In this document: piece by piece, positions 23,918 to 31,003 of the stretch
How the letters are laid out: each line of letters begins with the position of its first letter
How positions within the stretch are numbered: the first letter of the stretch is position 1
From: Actinomycetota bacterium
GTDB lineage: Bacteria > Actinomycetota > Thermoleophilia > Solirubrobacterales > Solirubrobacteraceae
DNA length: 64,000 nucleotides
NCBI GenBank assembly: GCA_018268595.1
Contig: JAFDWH010000019.1
Location: 124,001-188,000 of the forward strand
Direction: 5' to 3'
Translations under genes and position numbers: made by a program
Notes under the pieces: model-generated
Database searches by the model: none
What the model was told of the DNA's origin: nothing
What the model saw: only the letters and a program-made list of their open reading frames with translations

Positions 23918-26469
23918 GCGTGGGTTCGATGAAGCCGACGATCCCGCCCTGGCTGTACTGGTCGTGGCTGCGCAAGTGGCGGATACAGGAGGCGTTGGCC
24001 GGCGTCGGGATCGCGACCGGCGTGGCGCTGCTGTTCGCCGTGCAGGTCGCGAACACGAGCGTCATCGGTTCGGTGGAGAAGCTCGTGCACGGCATCGCCG
24101 GCAGCTCGAAGTACACCCTGGTCGCTCGCGACCAGCAGGGCTTCGGCGAGGGCCTCGTGAGAGACGTGCAGGCGCAGCCGGACGTGCGAGCTGCCGCGCC
24201 GCTCCTGATGGCGCGCGCGTCGATCGCGACGCCGCGCGCGCACACGACGGTTGAGCTGGTCGGCGTGACGCTCGACTTCGCAACGCTGAGCGGGAGACTC
24301 GTGCGCAGCTTCAACGGGCTCTACGGCGTCCGCTTGGTGAACTCGCTCCTGCTGCCCGAAACGCTTGCCTCGCAGCTCGGCGTCGGCGCCGGCGACGAGA
24401 TGAGGGTGAGCGTCTTCGGCAGGGAGGTGCCGGTGCGGGTCGCGGCCGTCGTCGGAAAAAAACAGGTTGGCCCCCTTGCCGACAGCCCGGTCGTCGTCGG
24501 CCCGATGTCCTTCGTGCAGGCGCTCACCGGCATGAAGGGGAAGGTGACGCACATCCTCGTGGCGCCGCGCGCCGGACGCGACGACGCGGCGCGGCGCGAG
24601 CTGGCGACGGTGGCGGCCGATCGCCTGGACGTGGTGCCGAGCGACAACGACGCGCGCCTGGTCAAGCAGGCGGCTGGGCCGGTCGAGCAGTCGACCGGCA
24701 TGTTCGCGCTGATCTCGATGGTGGTCGGGGTCCTGTTCGCGACGAACGCAATGCTGCTCACCGTGCCCGAGCGTCGGCGCTTCGTCTCGGAGCTGCGGAT
24801 GCAGGGGTTCAGCCGCGGGCAGATGGTGGTGATCCTGCTGTTCGCGGCGCTCACCCTTGGCACGGTCGCCTCCCTCGTAGGGCTCGCGTTGGGCGATCAG
24901 CTCTCGCGTCGCGTCTTCCACGCGGTGCCCGGCTACCTGTCGTTCGCGTTCCCGGTCGGCCATGTGCGGATCGTCAGCTTCCGAGACGTGGCGATTGCCT
25001 TCGCGGGTGGGATCGTCGCGACGCTTGCCGCGACCGTCCGGCCGCTGGCCGACGTGCTTCCGCGAACGCCGAGCGACGCCGCCTACCGCACGAGCGAGGA
25101 GCCGGGCGAGGGCGTGCCGGCGCGCTGGCGCCCCTGGATGCTTGCTGCCGCCGCTGTCCTGATCGCCTATGCCGGCGCGGTGCTGATCGTGCAGCCGAGC
25201 TGGACGAACACGGGCATCATCGCGCTTGGCCTGGCGATGGTCTTGGTGCTTCCGAGCGTGCTGACCGGCACGCTGGAGCTTGCCGACCGCCTGTCGCTGC
25301 GGGCGAAGGGCGGCCTGCTCGCGATTGCCGTCTCGGAGCTGCGCGCCGGGACGACGCGCGCCATCGCGCTCGCGGCGACGGGCGCGCTCGCGGTCTTCGG
25401 CAGCGTCTCGATCGAGGGCGCCCACCGCGATCTTCTGCGTGGCCTTGACGCCAACCAGTCGGCGTACGTCGGGACCGCCGACGTGTGGGTCAGCGCTGGC
25501 GGCGACGAGAACAGCCTGACGACCACGCCCTTCGCCGTGCCGGCGTCGCTGCGCGTGTTGGCGAGAAGCGGCGTCGTTGCCGCCGCGCGCGACTACCGGG
25601 GCGGCTTCCTGGATCTCGACGGACGCCGCGTGTGGCTGGTCGCGCGCGATCCATCGGAGCGCGAGCCGATCCCGGCCGGGCAGCTCGTGAAGGGCAACCT
25701 TGCCGACGCGGATGCGGCGCTGCGCGCCGGAGGCGCGGCCGTCGCGTCGGTCGGGCTCGCCAAGCACCTCGGGGTGGAAGTCGGCGACGAGCTGCGCCTG
25801 CCGACGCCCTCGGGCACCATGCCGGTGCGGCTCGTCGCGACGACGACGAACCTCGGATGGTCGCCGGGAACGATCCTGCTCGACGGGAACGACTACCGCC
25901 GTTGGTGGCGCACGCCGGATGTCTCGGCGGTGGAGATCGACCTCAACGCCGGCACGTCGCCGGCAGCAGGGCGCGAGCTGGTGCGCTCGGCGCTTGGGCC
26001 GAACTCGGTGCTGACCGTCGAGACGGCGGCGCAGCGGCTCGACCGTCTCAAGCGGCTCTCGCGCGAGGGCCTCGATCGCCTGAGCCAGATTTCGAGACTG
26101 ATGCTGTTCGCCGCCGCGATCTCGATGGCCGCGGCGATGAGCGCGGCCGTGTGGCAGCAGCGGCGACGGCTCGCGGTCCTGCGGATGCAGGGCTTCGAGA
26201 CGGGGCAGGTGTGGCGCGTGCTGCTGATGCAGAGCGCGGTCGTGCTGGCGGTCGGCGCGCTCCTGGGCGCCGTGTTCGGGCTCGCTGGTCAGGTACTCGC
26301 GACGCGCTGGACGGGCCTCACCACCGGCTTTCCGACCATCTTCTCGCCCGCGCTGCTGCTTGCGGGTCTCACCCTCGCGGGTGTCGCGGTGATCGCGCTC
26401 GTGATCGCGTCGCTGCCGGGCTACGCCGCCTCGCGCGTCTCGCCCACGGCTAGCTTCCAGAACCAGTAG
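23914..26469 (+). CDS. FtsX-like ABC permease (MacB/LolC type)
   Basis: An 851-residue membrane protein with two FtsX-type halves. The first has an N-terminal helix (ALAGVGIATGVALLFAVQV), an extracytoplasmic domain to about 260 and helices near 265-370. A two-helix linker (about 400-450) leads to the second half, with an external domain (about 490-700) and C-terminal helices. RLAVLRMQGFETGQVW matches the coupling segment. Such proteins export or extract peptides and lipids. TTG 23914 overlaps the ATPase gene; ATG 23929 is also possible. The end overlaps the convergent regulator by 20 bases. Confidence 0.88.
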   Translation: MSVGSMKPTIPPWLYWSWLRKWRIQEALAGVGIATGVALLFAVQVANTSVIGSVEKLVHGIAGSSKYTLVARDQQGFGEGLVRDVQAQPDVRAAAPLLMARASIATPRAHTTVELVGVTLDFATLSGRLVRSFNGLYGVRLVNSLLLPETLASQLGVGAGDEMRVSVFGREVPVRVAAVVGKKQVGPLADSPVVVGPMSFVQALTGMKGKVTHILVAPRAGRDDAARRELATVAADRLDVVPSDNDARLVKQAAGPVEQSTGMFALISMVVGVLFATNAMLLTVPERRRFVSELRMQGFSRGQMVVILLFAALTLGTVASLVGLALGDQLSRRVFHAVPGYLSFAFPVGHVRIVSFRDVAIAFAGGIVATLAATVRPLADVLPRTPSDAAYRTSEEPGEGVPARWRPWMLAAAAVLIAYAGAVLIVQPSWTNTGIIALGLAMVLVLPSVLTGTLELADRLSLRAKGGLLAIAVSELRAGTTRAIALAATGALAVFGSVSIEGAHRDLLRGLDANQSAYVGTADVWVSAGGDENSLTTTPFAVPASLRVLARSGVVAAARDYRGGFLDLDGRRVWLVARDPSEREPIPAGQLVKGNLADADAALRAGGAAVASVGLAKHLGVEVGDELRLPTPSGTMPVRLVATTTNLGWSPGTILLDGNDYRRWWRTPDVSAVEIDLNAGTSPAAGRELVRSALGPNSVLTVETAAQRLDRLKRLSREGLDRLSQISRLMLFAAAISMAAAMSAAVWQQRRRLAVLRMQGFETGQVWRVLLMQSAVVLAVGALLGAVFGLAGQVLATRWTGLTTGFPTIFSPALLLAGLTLAGVAVIALVIASLPGYAASRVSPTASFQNQ

Positions 26470-27106
26470 ACGGGCGGCAGGCGTCCGGCGCGTTTGGCGG
26501 CTCGTGGAGATCGGGCTTCGCGCCGATCCGCCGGAGTCTCGGCGCAGGGATCTCGCCTGCGTAGCTCTGTGCGAGCTGGGTGGCGTATGCGATTCGGCGA
26601 GGAGGCGTCGCACCGAGCGCGTGGGCGAGCTGCGTCACCGTGAGAAGCGTCGGTGCCCCAACCTGGCCGCGCTCGAGCGTGCCGATCCGCGTGCGGTGAA
26701 CGCGCGCGCGTGCGGCAAGCTTCCGCGTCGACCAGTTGAGGCGGTAGCGCTCCTCGCGGAGCGCCGCGCCGAACGCGCGTGGTCCCGCGAGGCGGACGTG
26801 CGGGTACTCGCCTGGAGGCTGATGCTCACGCGGCCACGGCAGCGGATCGCCGAGAGGCAGCGCGAAGCTCGCGACGAACAGGGACACGCTGACCTCGCAT
26901 CCGTAGGCGAGCAGCGCGACCGTCAGCAAGGTGGGGACGGGCGCTCTCGCACGCTCTAGTGCGCAGACGTAGGAGACGGGCCGCTCGATGCGCAGGGCGA
27001 GCAGGTCCGCGGAGAGATTGCGGTCAGCACGAACGCGGCGCAGCATCGCCGCGAGGGCGTGCACTCCGCCGATCGACTGCGCAAGCTCCTCCTGCGCGTC
27101 GCTCAC
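26450..27106 (-). CDS. Protein with two XRE-type helix-turn-helix domains
   Basis: The 218-residue protein contains two similar HTH units. The first is LAAMLRRVRADRNLSADLLALRIERPVSYVCALERA, the second FGAALREERYRLNWSTRKLAARARVHRTRIGTLERG, each followed by PTLLTV-x-x-LA. A proline-rich linker separates them. Two DNA-binding units in one chain suggest a monomer that mimics a dimer. GTG 27106 overlaps the stop of the upstream 116-residue gene by four bases. It probably regulates island genes. Confidence 0.75.
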   Translation of the reverse strand: MSDAQEELAQSIGGVHALAAMLRRVRADRNLSADLLALRIERPVSYVCALERARAPVPTLLTVALLAYGCEVSVSLFVASFALPLGDPLPWPREHQPPGEYPHVRLAGPRAFGAALREERYRLNWSTRKLAARARVHRTRIGTLERGQVGAPTLLTVTQLAHALGATPPRRIAYATQLAQSYAGEIPAPRLRRIGAKPDLHEPPNAPDACRPSTGSGS

Positions 27107-27453
27107 GTGCCGTGGTCGCCCTCGACGACCCGTAGGTACGCCGCCGCGGGCGGGCGCGGCTGGGTGAACGCGCGCTGATGTTCGACGTCGGCGATGGCTG
27201 CGGCGTTCGACGCGAGCTTGGGCGAGATCCGCCCGAGAATCGCGTCGACCGCCGCTGTCGCTCGGTCGCACTCGATCGCGAGGAGCGCCAGGTCGCCGTC
27301 CGTCACGGATGCGAACTCGCCCCGTCGTCGCGACAGGCGCGCGAGCGCGAGTCGGCCTTGCAGGACTCCGACGAAGGCGTCCAGCGTCCGCAGGCTCGCT
27401 TCGGCATCACGTATCGCTGCGCGGGAGGGACGAGGGCGACGGCGTGGAGACAT
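27103..27453 (-). CDS. Helical basic protein of unknown function (116 aa)
   Basis: The 116-residue protein starts MSPRRRPRPSRAAIRDAEASL and is rich in Arg and Ala, with predicted long helices (LRTLDAFVGVLQGRLALARL and LALLAIECDRATAAVDAIL). I do not recognise it. It is the first gene of a two-gene unit with the double-HTH protein and may be its partner. No clear ribosome binding site precedes the ATG. Confidence 0.55.
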   Translation of the reverse strand: MSPRRRPRPSRAAIRDAEASLRTLDAFVGVLQGRLALARLSRRRGEFASVTDGDLALLAIECDRATAAVDAILGRISPKLASNAAAIADVEHQRAFTQPRPPAAAYLRVVEGDHGT

Positions 27454-27584
27454 GACGTTTCGCGTTCGGTCAAAGGGACCGCGACCGGCGGAGGTCGCGC
27501 GCCTTCGAAGTTGAAGGGAGCGGCCCGACAGGGGACGGCTCGGAGCCGATCCCGCCGGAACGTAGATCGCGACCGCGGCGGTGG

Positions 27585-27651
27585 CTATGCCCCAGGGCCA
27601 CTACTTGGCTAAGCGCTGGTCGATCAGCCAACTACCAGGCGCAGGGCATAG
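27585..27651. repeat. Two-level inverted repeat, 67 bp
   Basis: CTATGCCC (27585-27592) pairs with GGGCATAG (27644-27651), and inside it TTGGCT (27605-27610) pairs with AGCCAA (27626-27631). It lies in the 369-base divergent gap between the basic protein and the next plus-strand gene, which otherwise holds no gene I can support. Confidence 0.5.
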
Positions 27652-27741
27652 GCACGCGGGCCGTTGCGCCCTACGTTGTCTCGGCGGCGGGGGATCCGTT
27701 CCCCCACGCAGACCCCGCCGCCTGATCCCCCGGGGGGTTTT

Positions 27742-27776
27742 GGCGGGGAGGGGCGCCGCGAGCGGCCCTCCCCGCC
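27742..27776. repeat. Perfect 11-bp hairpin
   Basis: GGCGGGGAGGG (27742-27752) is the exact complement of CCCTCCCCGCC (27766-27776). It sits just after a CCCCC-GGGGGG-TTTT stretch, which itself looks terminator-like. Confidence 0.5.
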
Positions 27777-27822
27777 GCCCCTCCTGCGGCGCCGGGACGA
27801 CGGCATGGAACGAACAGGTCGG

Positions 27823-28428
27823 ATGACGCCTGGAAGCATGAGCAGCGGACCTGACGATGCGCGGGCAGCATGGAAGCTGGCGCAGCTCGCACGCCTCGCC
27901 GAGGCGGTCGGCGAGCTGAGCCACGGCGTGCGCGAGCAGCTCGAGGGGTTCGCGCCGGATGAGCTGCACGGGGAGGGCGGCGCGAAGCTCGAAGCCGATC
28001 GCTGGGACGCGGTGCTGGACGATGTGTGCGCGCTGCGCGACACCGCCGAACAGGTCGGCATGATCGGCGGCAGCTTCACACCTCGCGGGCGAGGGCTCGA
28101 CGCTGACGTGGAGGAGATTGCCGACGCGGCGGCGTGCGCGCTGCGGGAAGGCGGCTCGGAGCTGTTGATGGTCGAGCTGGCCGTCCGGCTGCTCGATCGC
28201 GAGCGCGGCTTTCCAGCGCTTGCCGACGCCATCGAAATCGACCCGCTCGGCTGTGTCGCCGGTTGGGGCGAGACGACGATCGCGGAGCTGCTCGACACCT
28301 TCCACGGCGACGACGCCGGGCGCACGGCCTACGTGTGCACGATGGCTGGTATCGGCCCTGACGCGCGATGGTCGAGCCTCGGATTCGATGCGCTGCGGCG
28401 CATCTGCAAAGCGCTGCGCGCTGCGTAG
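27823..28428 (+). CDS. Island protein of unknown function
   Basis: A 201-residue acidic, mostly helical protein: MTPGSMSSGPDDARAAWKLA at the start, LARLAEAVGELSHGVREQLEGF, EIADAAACALREGGSELLMV, and TIAELLDTFHGDDAGRTAYV near the end. No family, membrane helix or signal peptide is recognised. Three in-frame ATGs (27805, 27823, 27838) compete; 27823 has a weak AGG element. It precedes the structured block. Confidence 0.55.
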   Translation: MTPGSMSSGPDDARAAWKLAQLARLAEAVGELSHGVREQLEGFAPDELHGEGGAKLEADRWDAVLDDVCALRDTAEQVGMIGGSFTPRGRGLDADVEEIADAAACALREGGSELLMVELAVRLLDRERGFPALADAIEIDPLGCVAGWGETTIAELLDTFHGDDAGRTAYVCTMAGIGPDARWSSLGFDALRRICKALRAA

Positions 28429-28475
28429 CTCAGCCCTGAAAGCGTTTGACAGGGCCGGCCGTGCCGCGCGGCTGT

Positions 28476-28798
28476 CTCGCCGAGGTGCCCGGGCGCCTCG
28501 GCGAGGCACCCAGGGTGCCTCCGGGCGGGCGAGACGAGGACGGTTTCAGGAGGCACTATGGGTGCCTCGAAGCGGGACAAGCGGAGACAAACGGCGAGGC
28601 GCCCAGGTGCCTCGTGCTGCGTCCCGCTCCTGGGCTCCTGAAACCGTTGGTTTGCTGGGCTTCTGTGGTCGAGGAAGGGGGGTGTCCGCCCGCTACGCGC
28701 CCGGACACCCCCCTTCCTCGACCTGCCATGACATGAGGTGGCCTGCCAGGGCAGCAGAAGTCCAGCGGTGAGTGGGAGCCCAGGAGCGGGACGCAGCA
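28476..28798. repeat. Dense block of nested and overlapping inverted repeats
   Basis: Nine or more inverted repeats lie within 323 bases. Perfect pairs are 28615-28638 with 28775-28798 (24 bp), 28667-28688 with 28702-28723 (22 bp), 28540-28552 with 28635-28647 (13 bp), 28503-28511 with 28513-28521 (9 bp) and 28571-28578 with 28621-28628 (8 bp). Near-perfect pairs are 28476-28490 with 28491-28505 (14 of 15) and 28654-28665 with 28755-28766 (11 of 12). Some compete for the same arm. No convincing reading frame crosses it. It could be a structured RNA, a transfer or replication origin, or nested small elements. Confidence 0.8.
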
Positions 28799-28968
28799 GG
28801 TGGCAGAGACGGCCAGGAAGCCGGCGGACGGATGGGGCGGTCTGCGAGCGATCGGGTGCCTGGTGGTCGCGGCGAGATTCGCGAGGGGAGGGTGCGGCTG
28901 GCGCGGTACGGCAAGACGTGGGGTTCTTTACGGAACTTTTCGTTCCGGCGCCCCCGGAACGGTCTCGT

Positions 28969-29139
28969 ATGGGTGTGAAGGGATTTCGCCGCAGCTCTGC
29001 CGGAGCGCCGCCCAGCTTGCCGAGGATGCGAGGTCGGGGAGGACGCAGCAGCCGAGCCAACCAACGCGAGATCCTCGCCTTCGGACACGAGCTGCGCACA
29101 ACCGCTGCATGGCTCCAAGACCGTGCACGACGCAGGTAG
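28969..29139 (+). CDS. Possible small basic ORF upstream of the excisionase (56 aa)
   Basis: The frame starts MGVKGFRRSSAG and ends REILAFGHELRTTAAWLQDRARRR, the last part looking helical. It stops 12 bases before the excisionase start. There is no good ribosome binding site. A GGAAC-TTTTC-GTTCC repeat at 28932-28946 lies upstream. It may be chance. Confidence 0.25.
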   Translation: MGVKGFRRSSAGAPPSLPRMRGRGGRSSRANQREILAFGHELRTTAAWLQDRARRR

Positions 29140-29151
29140 GAGGACGCATGG

Positions 29152-29373
29152 ATGCGAACCCCCCCGAACCTCAACTCGACTGGTCCATCGCCGGCGCGGC
29201 GGCGGCTCACCCGTGAGGACGTGATGACCGCCGCTGAGGTGGCGGTCGTTCTCGCGCTGCCGAAGGGAACGGTCTACGAGCTGGCACGCCGCGGCGAGCT
29301 GCCGTGCGCGCGCCTCGGTCGCACGGTCCGGTTCCTCCGCGACGACATCGAAGCGCGCTTGCGCGGCGAGTAG
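29152..29373 (+). CDS. Excisionase-like HTH protein
   Basis: The 73-residue protein ends in the excisionase/MerR-like fold: MTAAEVAVVLALPKGTVYEL, ARRGELPCARLGRTVRFLRD, DIEARLRG. Proteins of this type bend DNA at attachment sites and set the direction of integrase reactions. AGGAGG lies eight bases before ATG 29152. It converges on the integrase gene with a five-base gap. Confidence 0.8.
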   Translation: MRTPPNLNSTGPSPARRRLTREDVMTAAEVAVVLALPKGTVYELARRGELPCARLGRTVRFLRDDIEARLRGE

Positions 29374-29378
29374 AGCGC

Positions 29379-30731
29379 CTACGCCGCCGCCTTGTCGGTG
29401 GAGGCGTCAGCGCCCGCTCTGAACGCGGCGTTCACGGCCGCTACGGCCGCTGTGTCGATCTTGCTGTGCAGGTAGCGGTTGGTCGTGCTGAGCTTCGCGT
29501 GCCCGAGCACGTCACGCACCGCGACGAGCGGGAGCGACCGCGCGAGGACGGAGCCCGCGGCGTGCCGCAGGTCGTGCAGGCGAAGGGGTCGAAGGTCGGC
29601 GGCTGCCGCGCCGCGCTTGTAGCGACGACGGATCGCGGAGGGGTCCAGGCGCCGGCCGAGCCGGTTGCAGAACACGTAGTCGTCGGGGTCGGTGAAGTCG
29701 CCGCGCTGTGCGATGCGCGCCAGTGCCTCGGCCGCTGCCTGCGGCACAGGGACCGGCCGCCCGCGTCCGCCCTTCGGCTCCTTCTCGACCCCGGCGCTCA
29801 CCGCTCGGTCCACGTCGATGATCGCGCCGGAGAGGTCGGGCAGGAAGCGCACCGAGCGCCAGCGAAGCGCGAGGATCTCGCCCAGGCGCATACCGCTGTA
29901 GAACTTCACGCGGAACAGGTCGGCGTCCTGCTGATCCTCGACCGTGCGCGCGGCCTGCTCCTCGGTCGTCAGCGTCACCGGGCGGCCTCTGTAGGTCGGC
30001 GCCTTCCCGCGCTGCGCTCCGCGCTCGCACGCGTGCGCGAGCGCCTCGACCTCCTCGACCTCGTAATGATCGAGCGGCGGCGGGGGCGGCTCGTGCCGCA
30101 CGTCGGTACCGCTGACGGGGTTCGCTGCGAGTGCGTACGTGTCCGGCTTCATCGCGTAGGCGAAGATGGCGTGCAGCACCGAGCGGTGCTTGTTGACGTT
30201 GCGCGGCGACAGCCCCTCGGCGTCCAGCTCGCGCAGGAACGCGGACACCTGGCGCGTCGTCACGTCGTCGTATGGACGATCGCCGAACTTCCGCATGATG
30301 CGGCCCTCGGCTCTCCCTCTGCCGCGCTTGTACGGCGTGTCCGGCTCGGCGAGCAGCGATTCGTTGTCGCGCAGGGTGGAGGGTGCGCCACCCTTCACGT
30401 CGCGCTTCCACGCAAGCCACTCGCGCGCGACCTGACGTACCGTCGCTCTGCCGGCACGTTCAACGCGCACGGCCGCGTCCGCGCGCTCGCGCTCGACCTC
30501 GGCGACCTTCTCGGCGGCGGCGGCGTGCGCGGCGCGCTCGTCAAGCCACTCGGCGGGCGGACGGCCGCGGCGTCTGCGCCAGCCGCCGTCACCGTTCGGT
30601 TCGACCCACGCCGGGCCAAGCCGACGCTTGATCTGCTGACGCTCCGCGTCGCGCCACTTCGCCTCGAAGAACGGCGTGCCGTCCTTCCCAACACGGATCA
30701 CGACGGCTGGCGTAGGCTTCCCTGCTGACAC
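29379..30731 (-). CDS. int: Tyrosine integrase of the island
   Basis: The 450-residue protein has an N-terminal arm-binding region, a core-binding domain (TVRQVAREWLAWKRD to NKHRSVLHAIFAYAM) and a catalytic domain with Arg in YSGMRLGEILALRW, a Lys in KEPKGGRGR, HDLRHAAGSVL, GHAKLSTTNRY and the nucleophile Tyr there. GGAGG lies six bases before GTG 30731, which was preferred to a longer frame opening near 30944. The gene ends beside the excisionase and its promoter region holds four GGGTACCA repeats next to attR. Confidence 0.92.
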   Translation of the reverse strand: MSAGKPTPAVVIRVGKDGTPFFEAKWRDAERQQIKRRLGPAWVEPNGDGGWRRRRGRPPAEWLDERAAHAAAAEKVAEVERERADAAVRVERAGRATVRQVAREWLAWKRDVKGGAPSTLRDNESLLAEPDTPYKRGRGRAEGRIMRKFGDRPYDDVTTRQVSAFLRELDAEGLSPRNVNKHRSVLHAIFAYAMKPDTYALAANPVSGTDVRHEPPPPPLDHYEVEEVEALAHACERGAQRGKAPTYRGRPVTLTTEEQAARTVEDQQDADLFRVKFYSGMRLGEILALRWRSVRFLPDLSGAIIDVDRAVSAGVEKEPKGGRGRPVPVPQAAAEALARIAQRGDFTDPDDYVFCNRLGRRLDPSAIRRRYKRGAAAADLRPLRLHDLRHAAGSVLARSLPLVAVRDVLGHAKLSTTNRYLHSKIDTAAVAAVNAAFRAGADASTDKAAA

Positions 30732-30813
30732 GTCCGACCTCCAATCGGCGCTGTCCACGCCCCCGGCGGCTGCAACCGCGCGGGGGCTCCTTCTTGAGCG
30801 CTGTCGCGCCAGA

Positions 30814-30873
30814 GGGTACCACCGGATCAGGCGCCGGGTACCAAGCTGGACGGGGGTACCAGCGCGGGTACCA
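30814..30873 (+). repeat. Four GGGTACCA repeats, right end of island
   Basis: Copies start at 30814, 30836, 30854 and 30866. The last two have the same spacing pattern as the pair at the left end (20610-20630). They lie between the integrase start and attR and could serve as integrase arm sites and as an operator of int. Confidence 0.5.
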
Positions 30874-30953
30874 AACGAATCGTTTCGCCCGCTGTAACGG
30901 GCGATCGTGACCCCGCAACTCTGCCGCATCGCAACTCGTTTCACGCTACGATG

Positions 30954-31001
30954 CTGCTTGCCATGCAGAAGGTCGAGGGTTCGAGTCCCTTCATCCGCTT
31001 C
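30954..31001 (+). repeat. Right attachment repeat (attR), 48 bp
   Basis: The stretch is identical to 20491-20538 and holds the tRNA-Gly 3' half without its 5' half, so it is not a functional tRNA. It ends two bases before the ATG of the next methyltransferase. Confidence 0.9.
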
Positions 31002-31003
31002 GA

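Larger units (their letters stand above)
20491..31001. mobile_element. Integrative genomic island in tRNA-Gly, about 10.5 kb
   Basis: The island is bounded by two exact 48-bp copies of the tRNA-Gly 3' half (20491-20538 and 30954-31001). A tyrosine integrase lies next to the right copy and an excisionase-like gene beside it. Cargo includes an MpaB-like oxygenase, a PadR regulator, an ABC exporter, HTH regulators and hypothetical proteins. No conjugation, relaxase, capsid or replication gene is recognisable, so it is more like a mobilisable or satellite island than a self-transmissible element. It also brings a terminator for the tRNA and structured non-coding DNA. Confidence 0.9.

Noticed and set aside
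28329-29210. Open frames on both strands across the structured block of the island
   Set aside because: Their sequences are mirror copies created by the inverted repeats, have no family likeness and lack ribosome binding sites.
29379-30944. Longer integrase starting near 30944
   Set aside because: The extra 71 residues would cover the GGGTACCA repeats and have no domain character, whereas GTG 30731 has a good GGAGG.
30945-31003. Second tRNA-Gly gene at attR
   Set aside because: The 5' acceptor strand and D arm are missing; it is only the 3' half.
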